A DNA stretch of 64,000 bases from Haladaptatus salinisoli. Its GTDB lineage: Archaea; Halobacteriota; Halobacteria; Halobacteriales; Haladaptataceae. A program made the position numbers and the translations under genes. The first letter of the stretch is position 1. Each line of letters begins with the position of its first letter. The stretch is from assembly GCF_020614375.1 (NCBI RefSeq), contig NZ_CP085327.1:868001-932000 (forward strand). Reading direction: 5' to 3'. The notes beneath the pieces are model-generated. The model was given only the letters and a program-made list of their open reading frames with translations. It made no database searches and was not told where the DNA came from. Below are positions 34,790 through 42,702 of the stretch, piece after piece.

Positions 34790-35448
34790 GCACACGAATC
34801 GCGCGATTCCGACCGGAGGGGGAAACCCTGCTGTGGGGAGCGGTTCTGCTCAACGCCGAACTGCTCCTGTTCTTGCTGTACTTCGCCGTCGAAGGCCCGC
34901 CCTCCGGCGACCTCCGCTACCTCTTCTACCCGTTCGTCTGGATAAACGTCGCGCTGTTCGCGGTGTGGGGAACGAACCCCGTCGCGGAGAGCGACCGCGA
35001 CCGGGTCGTCGGAATCGTCATCGCCGCGGGCTACTTCCTCGTCCTCGGCTACGTCGGCGGACTGTTCGGTCCCGGCCACACGATACCGGGGGTGTCGACG
35101 AGTTCCGTCCGAATCGCGTGGCTCCCGCCGGGGTGGGGTCCCGCCCTGCTCTACAACGGCGACCTGCTCCGCCTCTCGCTCCTCCCGTTCAAACTGATCG
35201 GCTACCTCGCCCTCGCGTACCTCGTCTACGCCACCGTGTTGGACGCCGCGGGGTCGGTCGTCGCCGGACTCCTCGGCCTGTTCTCGTGCGTGAGTTGCAC
35301 GTTCCCCGTCGTCGCCTCCGTCGTCACCGGCGTCGCCGGCGCGGGAACGGGACTCGCCGCGACGGTCGCGTCCGGTTCCTACGACATCTCGACGGCCGTG
35401 TTCGTCGTGACCGTCGCGCTGCTGTACTGGCGGCCGACGATACGGTAA
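34786..35448 (+). CDS. Membrane protein co-transcribed with ctaB, 220 aa
   Basis: The protein has about six hydrophobic helices. A distinctive segment GLFSCVSCTFPVVASVVTG carries CVSC near residue 167, between the fourth and fifth helices. The Cys pair in a membrane protein beside ctaB suggests a copper or redox role in oxidase assembly, but this is inference. It begins within the ctaB stop (ATGA), so the two are co-translated. I do not know a characterised member of the family. Confidence 0.72.
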   Translation: MSTRIARFRPEGETLLWGAVLLNAELLLFLLYFAVEGPPSGDLRYLFYPFVWINVALFAVWGTNPVAESDRDRVVGIVIAAGYFLVLGYVGGLFGPGHTIPGVSTSSVRIAWLPPGWGPALLYNGDLLRLSLLPFKLIGYLALAYLVYATVLDAAGSVVAGLLGLFSCVSCTFPVVASVVTGVAGAGTGLAATVASGSYDISTAVFVVTVALLYWRPTIR

Positions 35449-35651
35449 CCGAAGCGGCGATTACGGCCGGTTGACGTTTCTCGGTCGGGTGAGTCGGAAA
35501 TACGATCGAAACCGCCAACTTCGGATGGCGCTCGCGCTCTGCCTCGTCGCCGCGCCGATACCCGTCCTGCACGTCTCCGGCGCGTTCCGGTTCGTCAGCC
35601 CCCTGCTCGCCTCCTACCGGTCGACCTCGGCCCGCGAGCGCTCCCGACGTT

Positions 35652-36740
35652 TCACACCGAATCGGCCCACCGGTCGAGCGTCTCGCGGTGCTCGTCGGCA
35701 CGGACGTCCGGGTCGGCGTCGGTCTTCGCCACTATCGTCTCGAAGTTCTTCATCAGTCGGACGAGTACCGCGAGCCGATACAGGCGACGGCGTTCGGAGA
35801 AGCCGGAATCTCGCGCGGGCGAGTTCGTCCGGTCGTACCCCTCGTACAGTCGTTCGCGGAGGCGCTCCCGCCTCGACTCGGGTAGTTCGGGTCGATTTAT
35901 CAGCACGGCTTCGGTCTGGACGAGTTCGTACTCGGCGTGGCCGGTCGCCGGTTCGCCCCAGTCCAGTACCGCGTTCGTCACCCGCCCGCCGTCCCACGAA
36001 CCGCTCACCGCGTCGGAATCGAGCAGGAGGTTCGCGAGCCGGTAATCCTGGTGCATGAGCGCCGGTTCGAACTCGCCGTCCAGTCGCCGGGCGACCGTCT
36101 CTGCGTGCGATTCGAGGTCGAGAACGAGGTCGCCGAATCGGGTTCCGGCGAGTCGGTTCGCGTTCGCTTTCACCGCCGTCTCGAACAGGTTCGGCCAGCT
36201 GTCGAACGCCGAGGTCACGCGGAGCGTCCCGGCGTCGTCCGGTGCGACCGGACCGAACCCGTCGAACGAGAACTCCGCGTGGAGTTCGCCGAGGTTTCGG
36301 CCCGCTTCGAAGCACACCCGTTCAAGGATGTCGGGGGGCAACTCGTCGGGGCGCAGTTCGAGCGTCCGCCCTTCGACCGCCTCCGCGACGAAGCAGGGCG
36401 TTCCGAGCGCGTCGCCCGCGTCCGACCCGAGCACGCGCGGAACGGGAATCGAAGTCCGCCGAGGGACGAGTTCGAGCAGGCGCGGTTCGGCTCGAAACGC
36501 GGCGTCGTCCGTGGCGGTGGCGAATTTCAGTACGACCCGCTCCGTTTCGGTCGTCCGAGATTCTCCCTCGGCTGGCCGTTCCGCGACGAGCGAGTAGACC
36601 GCGTTCTTTCCGTGCTCGATCGGTTCCACGTCGATGATCCGCGCGTCCGGGAGGACCGCCGCTATCGCGTCGCGAATCTCGCCGTCGGAGAGCCGGTCGT
36701 CCGGCGAACGAGACGGTTCGTCCGAACTATCTCCCGACAT
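35652..36740 (-). CDS. Phosphotransferase (aminoglycoside kinase fold), 362 aa
   Basis: The product has the APH/ChoK kinase fold. The catalytic motif is HQDYRLANLLLD near residue 232 and the metal site VLDWGEPATGHAEYELVQ near 258. N-terminal ATP-site features include EHGKNAVYSLV and ERVVLKFA. The substrate is unknown; homologs phosphorylate small molecules such as choline, amino sugars or aminoglycosides. The N-terminal 20 or so residues are charged and unconserved. It separates the ctaB unit from the ABC exporter. Confidence 0.83.
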   Translation of the reverse strand: MSGDSSDEPSRSPDDRLSDGEIRDAIAAVLPDARIIDVEPIEHGKNAVYSLVAERPAEGESRTTETERVVLKFATATDDAAFRAEPRLLELVPRRTSIPVPRVLGSDAGDALGTPCFVAEAVEGRTLELRPDELPPDILERVCFEAGRNLGELHAEFSFDGFGPVAPDDAGTLRVTSAFDSWPNLFETAVKANANRLAGTRFGDLVLDLESHAETVARRLDGEFEPALMHQDYRLANLLLDSDAVSGSWDGGRVTNAVLDWGEPATGHAEYELVQTEAVLINRPELPESRRERLRERLYEGYDRTNSPARDSGFSERRRLYRLAVLVRLMKNFETIVAKTDADPDVRADEHRETLDRWADSV

Positions 36741-36829
36741 TCACGTTTCGGGCGACGGGGAGGGTCCTGATATACTTTCCCGGGCGCCGAATCGAACCGC
36801 TTACCTGCGGACGAGGGTAAGTTCCGAGC

Positions 36830-37768
36830 ATGACCGACGCACTCGTCGCCGAGAACGTTCGACGGCGATACGGCGACACCGTGGCGCTCGACGGCGTCTC
36901 GCTCTCGGTCGGTGCGGGCGAGGTGTTCGCGCTCATCGGGCCGAACGGCGCGGGGAAGACGACGCTCGTTCGGTCGCTCACCGGGACGACGACGCCCGAC
37001 GAGGGGCGGGTATCGGTCCTCGGGGTCCCCCCCGCCGAGGTGGACGAATCGCGGGTCGGCCTGCTCCCGCAGTCGTTCGACCCGCCCGCGCGCCTCTCGG
37101 CGCGGGAACTCGTGCGGTACTACGCGGGGCTGTACGACGACCCCCGCGACCCGGACGAGGCGCTGGCGGAGGTCGGACTGGCGGACGCCGGTGAGACGTG
37201 GTACGAGAACCTCTCCGGCGGGCAGCAGCGTCGCGCCTGCGTGGCGGCGACGCTGGTCAACGACCCCGACGTGCTCTTCCTCGACGAACCGACCACGGGC
37301 ATCGACCCCGCGGGACGGCGCGCGCTCTGGTCGCTCGTCGAGGGACTCGCGGCCGGCGGCACGACCGTCTTCCTGACCACGCACTACATGGCGGAAGCCG
37401 AGCGTCTCGCCGACCGGGTCGGCCTGCTCGCGGACGGCAACCTCGTCGCCGTCGGCACGCCCGAGTCGCTCGTCGCGGAGCACGGCGGGGAGAGCCGACT
37501 CGTCGTGGAGACCGCCGCGTCGCGCGTCGCGGTCGAGACCGGGTTCACCGTCGAGGAGACCGAAACCGGACTCGTCTTCGACGGGGTCACCCCGGCCGAC
37601 ATCGGCGCGGTGGTGTCGGAGCTGAACGACCGAGGTATCGAGTACGAGGCCCTGACGTGGACCGAACCCGACTTGGAGGACGCGTACCTCCGACTGACGG
37701 GGGCGGCGCTCGGCCCGGAAGCGACGCGGGAAGCGGGCCGAACCGCCGTTGCGGAGGGAGAGCGATGA
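36830..37768 (+). CDS. ABC-2 type exporter ATP-binding protein
   Basis: The 312-residue ATPase has Walker A GPNGAGKTTLV near residue 42, the signature LSGGQQRRA near 130, and Walker B VLFLDEPTTGIDPAGRRAL near 152. The His switch is in FLTTHYMAEAE near 183. The C-terminal 100 residues resemble the extension of drug- or metal-export type ATPases. It overlaps the permease gene by four bases. Its position in the oxidase neighbourhood suggests a role in cofactor or protein assembly, but the substrate is not known. Confidence 0.92.
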   Translation: MTDALVAENVRRRYGDTVALDGVSLSVGAGEVFALIGPNGAGKTTLVRSLTGTTTPDEGRVSVLGVPPAEVDESRVGLLPQSFDPPARLSARELVRYYAGLYDDPRDPDEALAEVGLADAGETWYENLSGGQQRRACVAATLVNDPDVLFLDEPTTGIDPAGRRALWSLVEGLAAGGTTVFLTTHYMAEAERLADRVGLLADGNLVAVGTPESLVAEHGGESRLVVETAASRVAVETGFTVEETETGLVFDGVTPADIGAVVSELNDRGIEYEALTWTEPDLEDAYLRLTGAALGPEATREAGRTAVAEGER

Positions 37769-38577
37769 CCGGAGCGACGACCGCGACGCGGCGAGTTCGC
37801 GCGGAGGCGGGCGCGGCGTGGCGGTCGTTCCTCCGGCGGCGCACCGCCGTCTTCTTCACGTTCTTCTTCCCGGTCATCCTCATCCTCATCTTCGCGGTGC
37901 TCGTGCAGACGAACCCCGGCGACGGCGGTTCGGGCGGCGGCCTCTTCGCGGAACCGCCCGCGTACTACCTGCCGGGGTACCTCGCGGTCGTCGTGCTGTT
38001 CACGCCGCTCTCGCGCGTCGGCAGCTCCGTCTCCCGCCACCGGGAGTCCAACCGCTACGAGAAGCTGGCGACGACCCCGCTCACGCGCGCGGAGTGGCTG
38101 TTGGCGCACACCCTCGTCAACGTCGTCATCATCGGGCTGGCGGGTCTCGTCATCCTCGCGCTGATGGCGCTCGTGACGGACGCGGGCGTCTCGCTCGCGG
38201 CGCTGCCGCTCGTCGCCGTCTTCGTCGCGCTCGCGGTCGCGCTGTTCTGCGGCGTCGGCGCGCTCCTCGGCAGTTTCGCGGGGTCGCAGGACGGCGTCAT
38301 CGCGGCGAGCAACGCCATCGCCCTCCCCCTCCTCTTTCTGTCGAACACGTTCGTCACGCCGGACCTCCTGCCGGCGTGGTTCAGACCGGCGATGAACCTC
38401 TCGCCGCTGACCTACTTCGCCCGCGGCGTGCGGGAGTTGACCTACGACGCGCCCTCCGCCGCCGTCGTCGGGGGGTCGAATCCCCTCGGCGGGTGGGAAC
38501 TCGACCTCGTCGTCCTCGCGGTGCTCGCGGCGCTCTTTTTCGCCGCCGGTGCGAGCGCGATTCCGCAAACCGACTGA
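37765..38577 (+). CDS. ABC-2 type exporter permease
   Basis: The 270-residue permease has six hydrophobic helices. The first (FFTFFFPVILILIFAVLV) is followed by a cytoplasmic stretch with RHRESNRYEKLATTPLTRAEW. The ABC-2 type loop near residue 200 (LFLSNTFVTPDLLPAWFR) and the typical NLSPLTYFARGVREL follow. It pairs with the ATPase just upstream. There are no extracellular domains that would hint at substrate. Confidence 0.9.
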   Translation: MTGATTATRRVRAEAGAAWRSFLRRRTAVFFTFFFPVILILIFAVLVQTNPGDGGSGGGLFAEPPAYYLPGYLAVVVLFTPLSRVGSSVSRHRESNRYEKLATTPLTRAEWLLAHTLVNVVIIGLAGLVILALMALVTDAGVSLAALPLVAVFVALAVALFCGVGALLGSFAGSQDGVIAASNAIALPLLFLSNTFVTPDLLPAWFRPAMNLSPLTYFARGVRELTYDAPSAAVVGGSNPLGGWELDLVVLAVLAALFFAAGASAIPQTD

Positions 38578-38642
38578 GTTCCCCCCGCGTCCCGGCGGAA
38601 TCGTATTCGGAACGAATATACGGACTGGCGTCACTCTCGCGC

Positions 38643-39341
38643 ATGGTCGGTCGCCCCTCCTCGCGGTCGAACGCCCGTCGATGGCATCGACTCGTCGAAC
38701 ACTACACGCCCGACGGTGCCCTCGGGGGGGTCCTCCTCGCCGCGGCGTCCGGGTCGGTCAGCCTGTTGTTCTTCTACGCGACGGTCGCGAGCCTGGTCGG
38801 GGGCAATCCGTTGTCGTTACTGCTCTCTCTTCTCTGGACCGAATTCTGTCTCGGAGCCGCCGTCCTGGCGGTCGTTACGCTCTGGCCGGTGTACCTCTCC
38901 CTCATCGGATACGTGGAGTCGGCGAAGGAGTATCCGCGGGGGGCGTCTTCGCGTTCGCGGCGGTCCGGTTCCCCGCCGGACGAACCGGACGAAACCGACC
39001 CGACGGAGGTACTGAAACGCGAGTACGCGGCCGGAAACGTCTCCGAATCGGAGTTCGAGCGACGCCTCGACACCCTCCTTCACGCCGACGACCGGTTGCA
39101 AAACGAACGGGCGCGTCCCCCCGAGACGCCGAAGATGCGCGCGAAACGGGGACGAACTGAATCGTCTTCGGGCGCGTCGCCGCCGAAATCCGTCAGTTCG
39201 TTTCGACCTCCCGTTTCCGCCGCCGTTCGATATCCTCGCGGAGGTTCGCCCTTCGCTCTCCGACCTCCGCGATTCGGATCCCCTTCCAGCGGAGCAGTTC
39301 GACGGCGGCGTCGGCGTCGGACTCGCCCGGGAACGCGATAG
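38643..39341 (+). CDS. Two-helix membrane protein with SHOCT domain, probable 3' frameshift
   Basis: The first 155 residues look genuine. Two membrane helices lie at about 28-50 and 58-84. A Ser/Arg/Pro linker then leads to a SHOCT motif (EVLKREYAAGNVSESEFERR and on). After the run of six C at 39117-39122 the frame turns into Arg/Pro/Ser-rich sequence. It runs 149 bases into the convergent gene. One extra C would give RDAEDARETGTN and a stop at 39160, before that gene. The true end is therefore probably 39160. Confidence 0.6.
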   Translation: MVGRPSSRSNARRWHRLVEHYTPDGALGGVLLAAASGSVSLLFFYATVASLVGGNPLSLLLSLLWTEFCLGAAVLAVVTLWPVYLSLIGYVESAKEYPRGASSRSRRSGSPPDEPDETDPTEVLKREYAAGNVSESEFERRLDTLLHADDRLQNERARPPETPKMRAKRGRTESSSGASPPKSVSSFRPPVSAAVRYPRGGSPFALRPPRFGSPSSGAVRRRRRRRTRPGTR

Positions 39342-39753
39342 TCGTCCGCTCGACGTTCCCGAACTCGCCGTGGACGACCTCGAGTTTCGTCGGGTCGTTC
39401 CCTCGTTCGACTTCGCGGACGGTTCGGAGCGGAATCGAGACGCCGTCCCGGAGTCGCCCGAGCGCCAGTTTGAGCGCGAGAAAGAGCGCGTAGACCAGCA
39501 GCGCCGAGAGGACGAACCCGACCGATAGCGGTCGCCCGGAGAACCCGAGCCACTCGCTGACGAATCGTCCGAGCGTCATCACCGCGAAGAACGCCGAGAA
39601 GACGAACCAACCCTGCTGCAGCTTGTCCTTTCCCTTCCAGCCATCGAGGTAGACGTTCCGGACCACGCCCCGGGGCGTCGTTCGAACCCGGAACACGCCG
39701 CGTTCCGCGACGAACCGTCCGCCCTCCGTCGGAACGCGCTCGCGGTCGGTCAT
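39193..39753 (-). CDS. Membrane protein, first of a tandem paralog pair (186 aa)
   Basis: The protein has an N-terminal segment RGVFRVRTTPRGVVRNVYLD. Two membrane helices cover about residues 48-64 and 75-98. A C-terminal soluble domain with IPLRTVREVERGND, VERTTIAFPGES and LLRWKGIRI follows. Its upstream neighbour shares the same order of elements. The layout resembles PH-like membrane proteins. The start overlaps the neighbour's stop by four bases. I do not know a function. Confidence 0.72.
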   Translation of the reverse strand: MTDRERVPTEGGRFVAERGVFRVRTTPRGVVRNVYLDGWKGKDKLQQGWFVFSAFFAVMTLGRFVSEWLGFSGRPLSVGFVLSALLVYALFLALKLALGRLRDGVSIPLRTVREVERGNDPTKLEVVHGEFGNVERTTIAFPGESDADAAVELLRWKGIRIAEVGERRANLREDIERRRKREVETN

Positions 39754-40304
39754 TCTTCCGGTGCGGTCCCCTCTCGCAATCGCTCGCGATACCCCTCCGC
39801 CGCGGGGCGACGGTCCGAAGACGTCTCCGATACGCGAACCCCCTTCCAGCGGAGCCGTTCGGCCGCCTTCTCGACGCCCGAATCCGAGACGAACTCGATA
39901 TCGGTCGTTTCGGCGTCCCCGTCCTCGGCGTGGACGACGCGGAGCGTCGAACCGTCGGCGCTCCGCTCGACCCGCGAGATGGTGCGGAGCGGAATCGTCA
40001 CGTTGCGACGCCTCGCGTCGCCCAAGAACCCGAGAACCACGAACGCGAATCCACCCCAGAGGAGCGCGTACGGCAACCACTCGTCCGGCCCGCCGCGCAT
40101 CGCGGTGCTCGCCAGTCCGTAAAACCCCCACCCCGTCGAGAGTAGCGAGAGGAGAAACAGCGCGCGTCGTATCGCGCTCGCTCGCCGCCACTTCTGCAGG
40201 CGTATCCCCCCGAGAACGCTCCGAGGGGTCGTCCGAACCCGAAGTCGGCCGTCGCGCACCGACAGCGCTCCTCGCTCGGTTCGGACGCGCCGTTGGTCTC
40301 GCAT
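39750..40304 (-). CDS. Membrane protein, second of a tandem paralog pair (184 aa)
   Basis: It matches its neighbour in layout: RTTPRSVLGGI near residue 26, two helices at about 50-65 and 80-95, then VTIPLRTISRVERSAD and LRWKGVRVSE near the end. The pair probably arose by duplication. They may form a heteromer, since they are translated together. No enzymatic motifs are visible. Confidence 0.72.
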   Translation of the reverse strand: MRDQRRVRTERGALSVRDGRLRVRTTPRSVLGGIRLQKWRRASAIRRALFLLSLLSTGWGFYGLASTAMRGGPDEWLPYALLWGGFAFVVLGFLGDARRRNVTIPLRTISRVERSADGSTLRVVHAEDGDAETTDIEFVSDSGVEKAAERLRWKGVRVSETSSDRRPAAEGYRERLREGTAPEE

Positions 40305-40345
40305 CGAACGGGGCGACGCCGGCGGCGGGTTTAAAAGTGGGGTGT

Positions 40346-40936
40346 TCACATCGTGACGTGCGTCCAGCCGTAGACGTGGTTCAGCATCACGTACGTGACG
40401 ACGCCCAGCACGAGCGAGAGAATCCACGCCGCGGCCGCGATTCGGCCCACTCTCGCGTGGCTCGTGTTCCGAAGCTCGGCGGGCGTGTGCGTGAGTCCGA
40501 GCACGAGGGCGTACAGCACGACCGGAACGGAGACGACCGAGAGCACGATGTGTATCGCCAGCATGGCGATGTAGGCGTAGTAGACGGGCCCCGCCGCGAG
40601 GTCGATGTGTTTCTCCCCGCCGCCGCCGACCTTCGTCAGGTAGAGCGCGAGGAAGACGAGGATGAGGGCGAACGCGGTGAGCATCGCGGCGCGGTGCTTT
40701 CGAACTTCGCCCTCGCGAATCCAGTACCAGCCGAGGACGAGCGAGACGGTCGCCGCGCTGTTGACGACCGCGATGGCGTCCGAGAGGAGGTTGATGGTTC
40801 CGATGCCGATCTCCGGATAGATGGGGATGACGCCCGCGAACGTTCCGAGGACGAGGACGTATCCGAGCGCCGAGAGCGCTGCGGTCACCTTCGCCGGACT
40901 CTCCCGAGCGCGTTGTCGCGCGGTCGCCGTGGCCAT
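40346..40936 (-). CDS. DUF420-type membrane protein (oxidase assembly)
   Basis: The 196-residue membrane protein has five helices with conserved His residues (VRKHRAAML near residue 80, AMLAIHIVLSVVSVPVVL near 128, and TPAELRNTSHARVGRIAAAAWI near 155). This pattern fits the DUF420 family, whose bacterial member CtaM helps mature haem-copper oxidases. Its placement near coxB, coxC and ctaB agrees. I chose the ATG at 40936; upstream sequence is not conserved. Confidence 0.83.
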   Translation of the reverse strand: MATATARQRARESPAKVTAALSALGYVLVLGTFAGVIPIYPEIGIGTINLLSDAIAVVNSAATVSLVLGWYWIREGEVRKHRAAMLTAFALILVFLALYLTKVGGGGEKHIDLAAGPVYYAYIAMLAIHIVLSVVSVPVVLYALVLGLTHTPAELRNTSHARVGRIAAAAWILSLVLGVVTYVMLNHVYGWTHVTM

Positions 40937-41192
40937 GCGCGGGGGTAGGGAGCGGCGCGGTAAGGTGGCTTCGTTTCTCCTTCGAGGTTCTCGATTCGCT
41001 CGACGCTCCCCCTCGACCGCCTCCGACGCGACTCGGAGGGTCTCGGACGAAAACCGCAACCGCACCGCATCGGGCGCGCCCTCGACCGGTTCCGTCGCTC
41101 CCTCTCGGTCGCTCGGTCATCCGCCGTCACGAACTCCGGGGGTCGGTCGTTTCGCCCGCGTTTCACAACCGAAATTGCCTATTATCAAATGC
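40937..41192. other. Non-coding part of divergent promoter region
   Basis: No gene is seen between the DUF420 gene and the mutase operon. A lone half-site GTTTCAC lies at 41160-41166, in the same orientation as the left arm of the dyad that follows and 34 bases before it. Confidence 0.45.
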
Positions 41193-41224
41193 GGTTTCAC
41201 ACGTATTTCCGTTAAAGTGAAACC
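41193..41224. promoter_or_regulatory. Operator-like dyad around TATA box of mutase operon
   Basis: GGTTTCAC (41193-41200) and GTGAAACC (41217-41224) are perfect inverted arms separated by 16 bases. The intervening bases hold the TATA-like GTTAAA at 41211-41216, about 30 bases before the ATG at 41247. A regulator bound to both arms would cover the promoter. Confidence 0.6.
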
Positions 41225-41246
41225 CGGACGCGGGGAAGGGTGATGT

Positions 41247-41663
41247 ATGAGCGCAGATCAGGAACAGCAGTCGATTCGCTGCCTCGTCGCCAAGGTCGGA
41301 CTGGACGGCCACGACCGCGGGGCGCACGTCATCGCCCGCGCCTTCCGCGACGCGGGTTTCGAAGTCGTCTACTCCGGTCTCCACAACGCCCCCGACGAAA
41401 TCGTGCAGGCCGCCGTTCAGGAGGACGTGAACGTCCTCGGCATCTCCATCCTCTCCGGGGCCCACAACACTCTCGTCCCCAAGATAATTGACGGGCTGAA
41501 GGAGTACGACGCCTTCGAGGACACCCTCATCCTCGTCGGCGGCGTCGTGCCGGACGACGACAAGGAGAAACTCAAGGAACTCGGCGTCGCGGAGGTGTTC
41601 GGTCCCGGCACGCCGATGGAAGAGACTATCCGATTCGTCCGCGAAAACGCGCCCGAACGATGA
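41247..41663 (+). CDS. mcmA2: Methylmalonyl-CoA mutase, cobalamin-binding (small) subunit
   Basis: The 138-residue protein is the B12-binding domain found at the C-terminus of bacterial mutase. It has KVGLDGHDRGAHV with the DxHxxG cobalt-ligand motif near residue 20, GISILSGAHN near 68, and LVGGVVPDDD near 95. It interconverts methylmalonyl-CoA and succinyl-CoA together with the large subunit, which is not in view. It overlaps the MeaB gene by four bases. An operator-like dyad surrounds its promoter. Confidence 0.94.
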   Translation: MSADQEQQSIRCLVAKVGLDGHDRGAHVIARAFRDAGFEVVYSGLHNAPDEIVQAAVQEDVNVLGISILSGAHNTLVPKIIDGLKEYDAFEDTLILVGGVVPDDDKEKLKELGVAEVFGPGTPMEETIRFVRENAPER

Positions 41664-42658
41664 GCGCGAAGCACGCGGAGTTGCTGGACGACCTCTTAGC
41701 CGGAAAACACCGGGCGTTGGCGCGCGTCATCACGAAGATAGAGAACCGCGACGCCGGTTACCGGGAACTCGTCTCGGAACTGCACGCCCACACCGGCGAC
41801 GCCGAGGTCATCGGCATCACCGGCAGTCCCGGCGCGGGCAAGTCGACGCTCGTGGACAAGGTGGCGAACCGCTACCGCGAGCGCGGCGAGACGGTCGGCG
41901 TCATCGCCATCGACCCCTCCTCGCCGTTCACCGGCGGCGCGGTGCTCGGCGACCGCATCCGGATGGCGAGCAACGTCGGCGACATGGACGTGTTCTTCCG
42001 GTCGATGAGCGCCCGCGGCAGCCTCGGGGGGCTCTCCACCGCGACGACGGACGCCGTGAAGGCCCTCGACGCCTTCGGGAAGGACAAGATAATCGTCGAG
42101 ACGGTCGGCGCGGGACAGAACGAGATAGACATCGTGCGAACCGCCGACACGGTCGCGGTGCTGGTCCCCCCGGAGAGCGGCGACGCCGTCCAGATGCTCA
42201 AAGCGGGCATCCTCGAAATCGCCGACGTGTTCGCGGTGAACAAGGCCGACCTCCCCGGCGCGGACCGGGCGGTGCAGGAACTCACGGAGATGATAGAGAT
42301 GCGCGGCCACCAGCCCACGCTGGAGTTCGCCGACGGCGTGGGAGGGTACGATTGGACGCCCCGCGTCGTCGAGACGGTCGCGAAAGACGGCGGGGGCGTC
42401 GCCGAGTTCGTGGACGTGCTGGACGAGCACCGCGACCTGCTCGAATCGACGGGGATGCTGGAAGCGAAGGCCCGAACCCGCTACGCCGAGGAGATTCGAA
42501 CGCTGCTGCGCGAGGACGTGAACGAACTCGTCGCGGAGGAAATCGAGGCCCGCGGCGGGATGCGGGAGTTGGTCGACGGGGTGCTCGAACGCGAGACCGA
42601 CCCCTACTCCGTGGCCGACGAGATAGTCGCGCCCGTCGAAGACTGCCTACACGACTGA
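41660..42658 (+). CDS. meaB: Methylmalonyl-CoA mutase-associated GTPase MeaB
   Basis: MeaB (332 aa) is a G3E-type GTPase that protects and loads the B12 cofactor of the mutase. It has a P-loop GITGSPGAGKSTLVDKVA near residue 53. VGVIAIDPSSPFTGGA near 83 carries the Walker B aspartate, followed by IVETVGAGQNEIDIV near 145 and the base motif NKAD near 192. It is translated together with the small subunit. The C-terminal helix-rich arm is normal length. Confidence 0.95.
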   Translation: MSAKHAELLDDLLAGKHRALARVITKIENRDAGYRELVSELHAHTGDAEVIGITGSPGAGKSTLVDKVANRYRERGETVGVIAIDPSSPFTGGAVLGDRIRMASNVGDMDVFFRSMSARGSLGGLSTATTDAVKALDAFGKDKIIVETVGAGQNEIDIVRTADTVAVLVPPESGDAVQMLKAGILEIADVFAVNKADLPGADRAVQELTEMIEMRGHQPTLEFADGVGGYDWTPRVVETVAKDGGGVAEFVDVLDEHRDLLESTGMLEAKARTRYAEEIRTLLREDVNELVAEEIEARGGMRELVDGVLERETDPYSVADEIVAPVEDCLHD

Positions 42659-42702
42659 TTTCTGGCATAACCGATAAACCCGTCCGCGCCGCCTTGGTAG
42701 AT

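Noticed and set aside
35471..35651. Open frame MTFLGRVSRKYDRNRQLRMA with a hydrophobic segment
   Set aside because: It has no stop before the opposite kinase gene and continues as an arginine-rich shadow to 36058. At best a broken 5' end.
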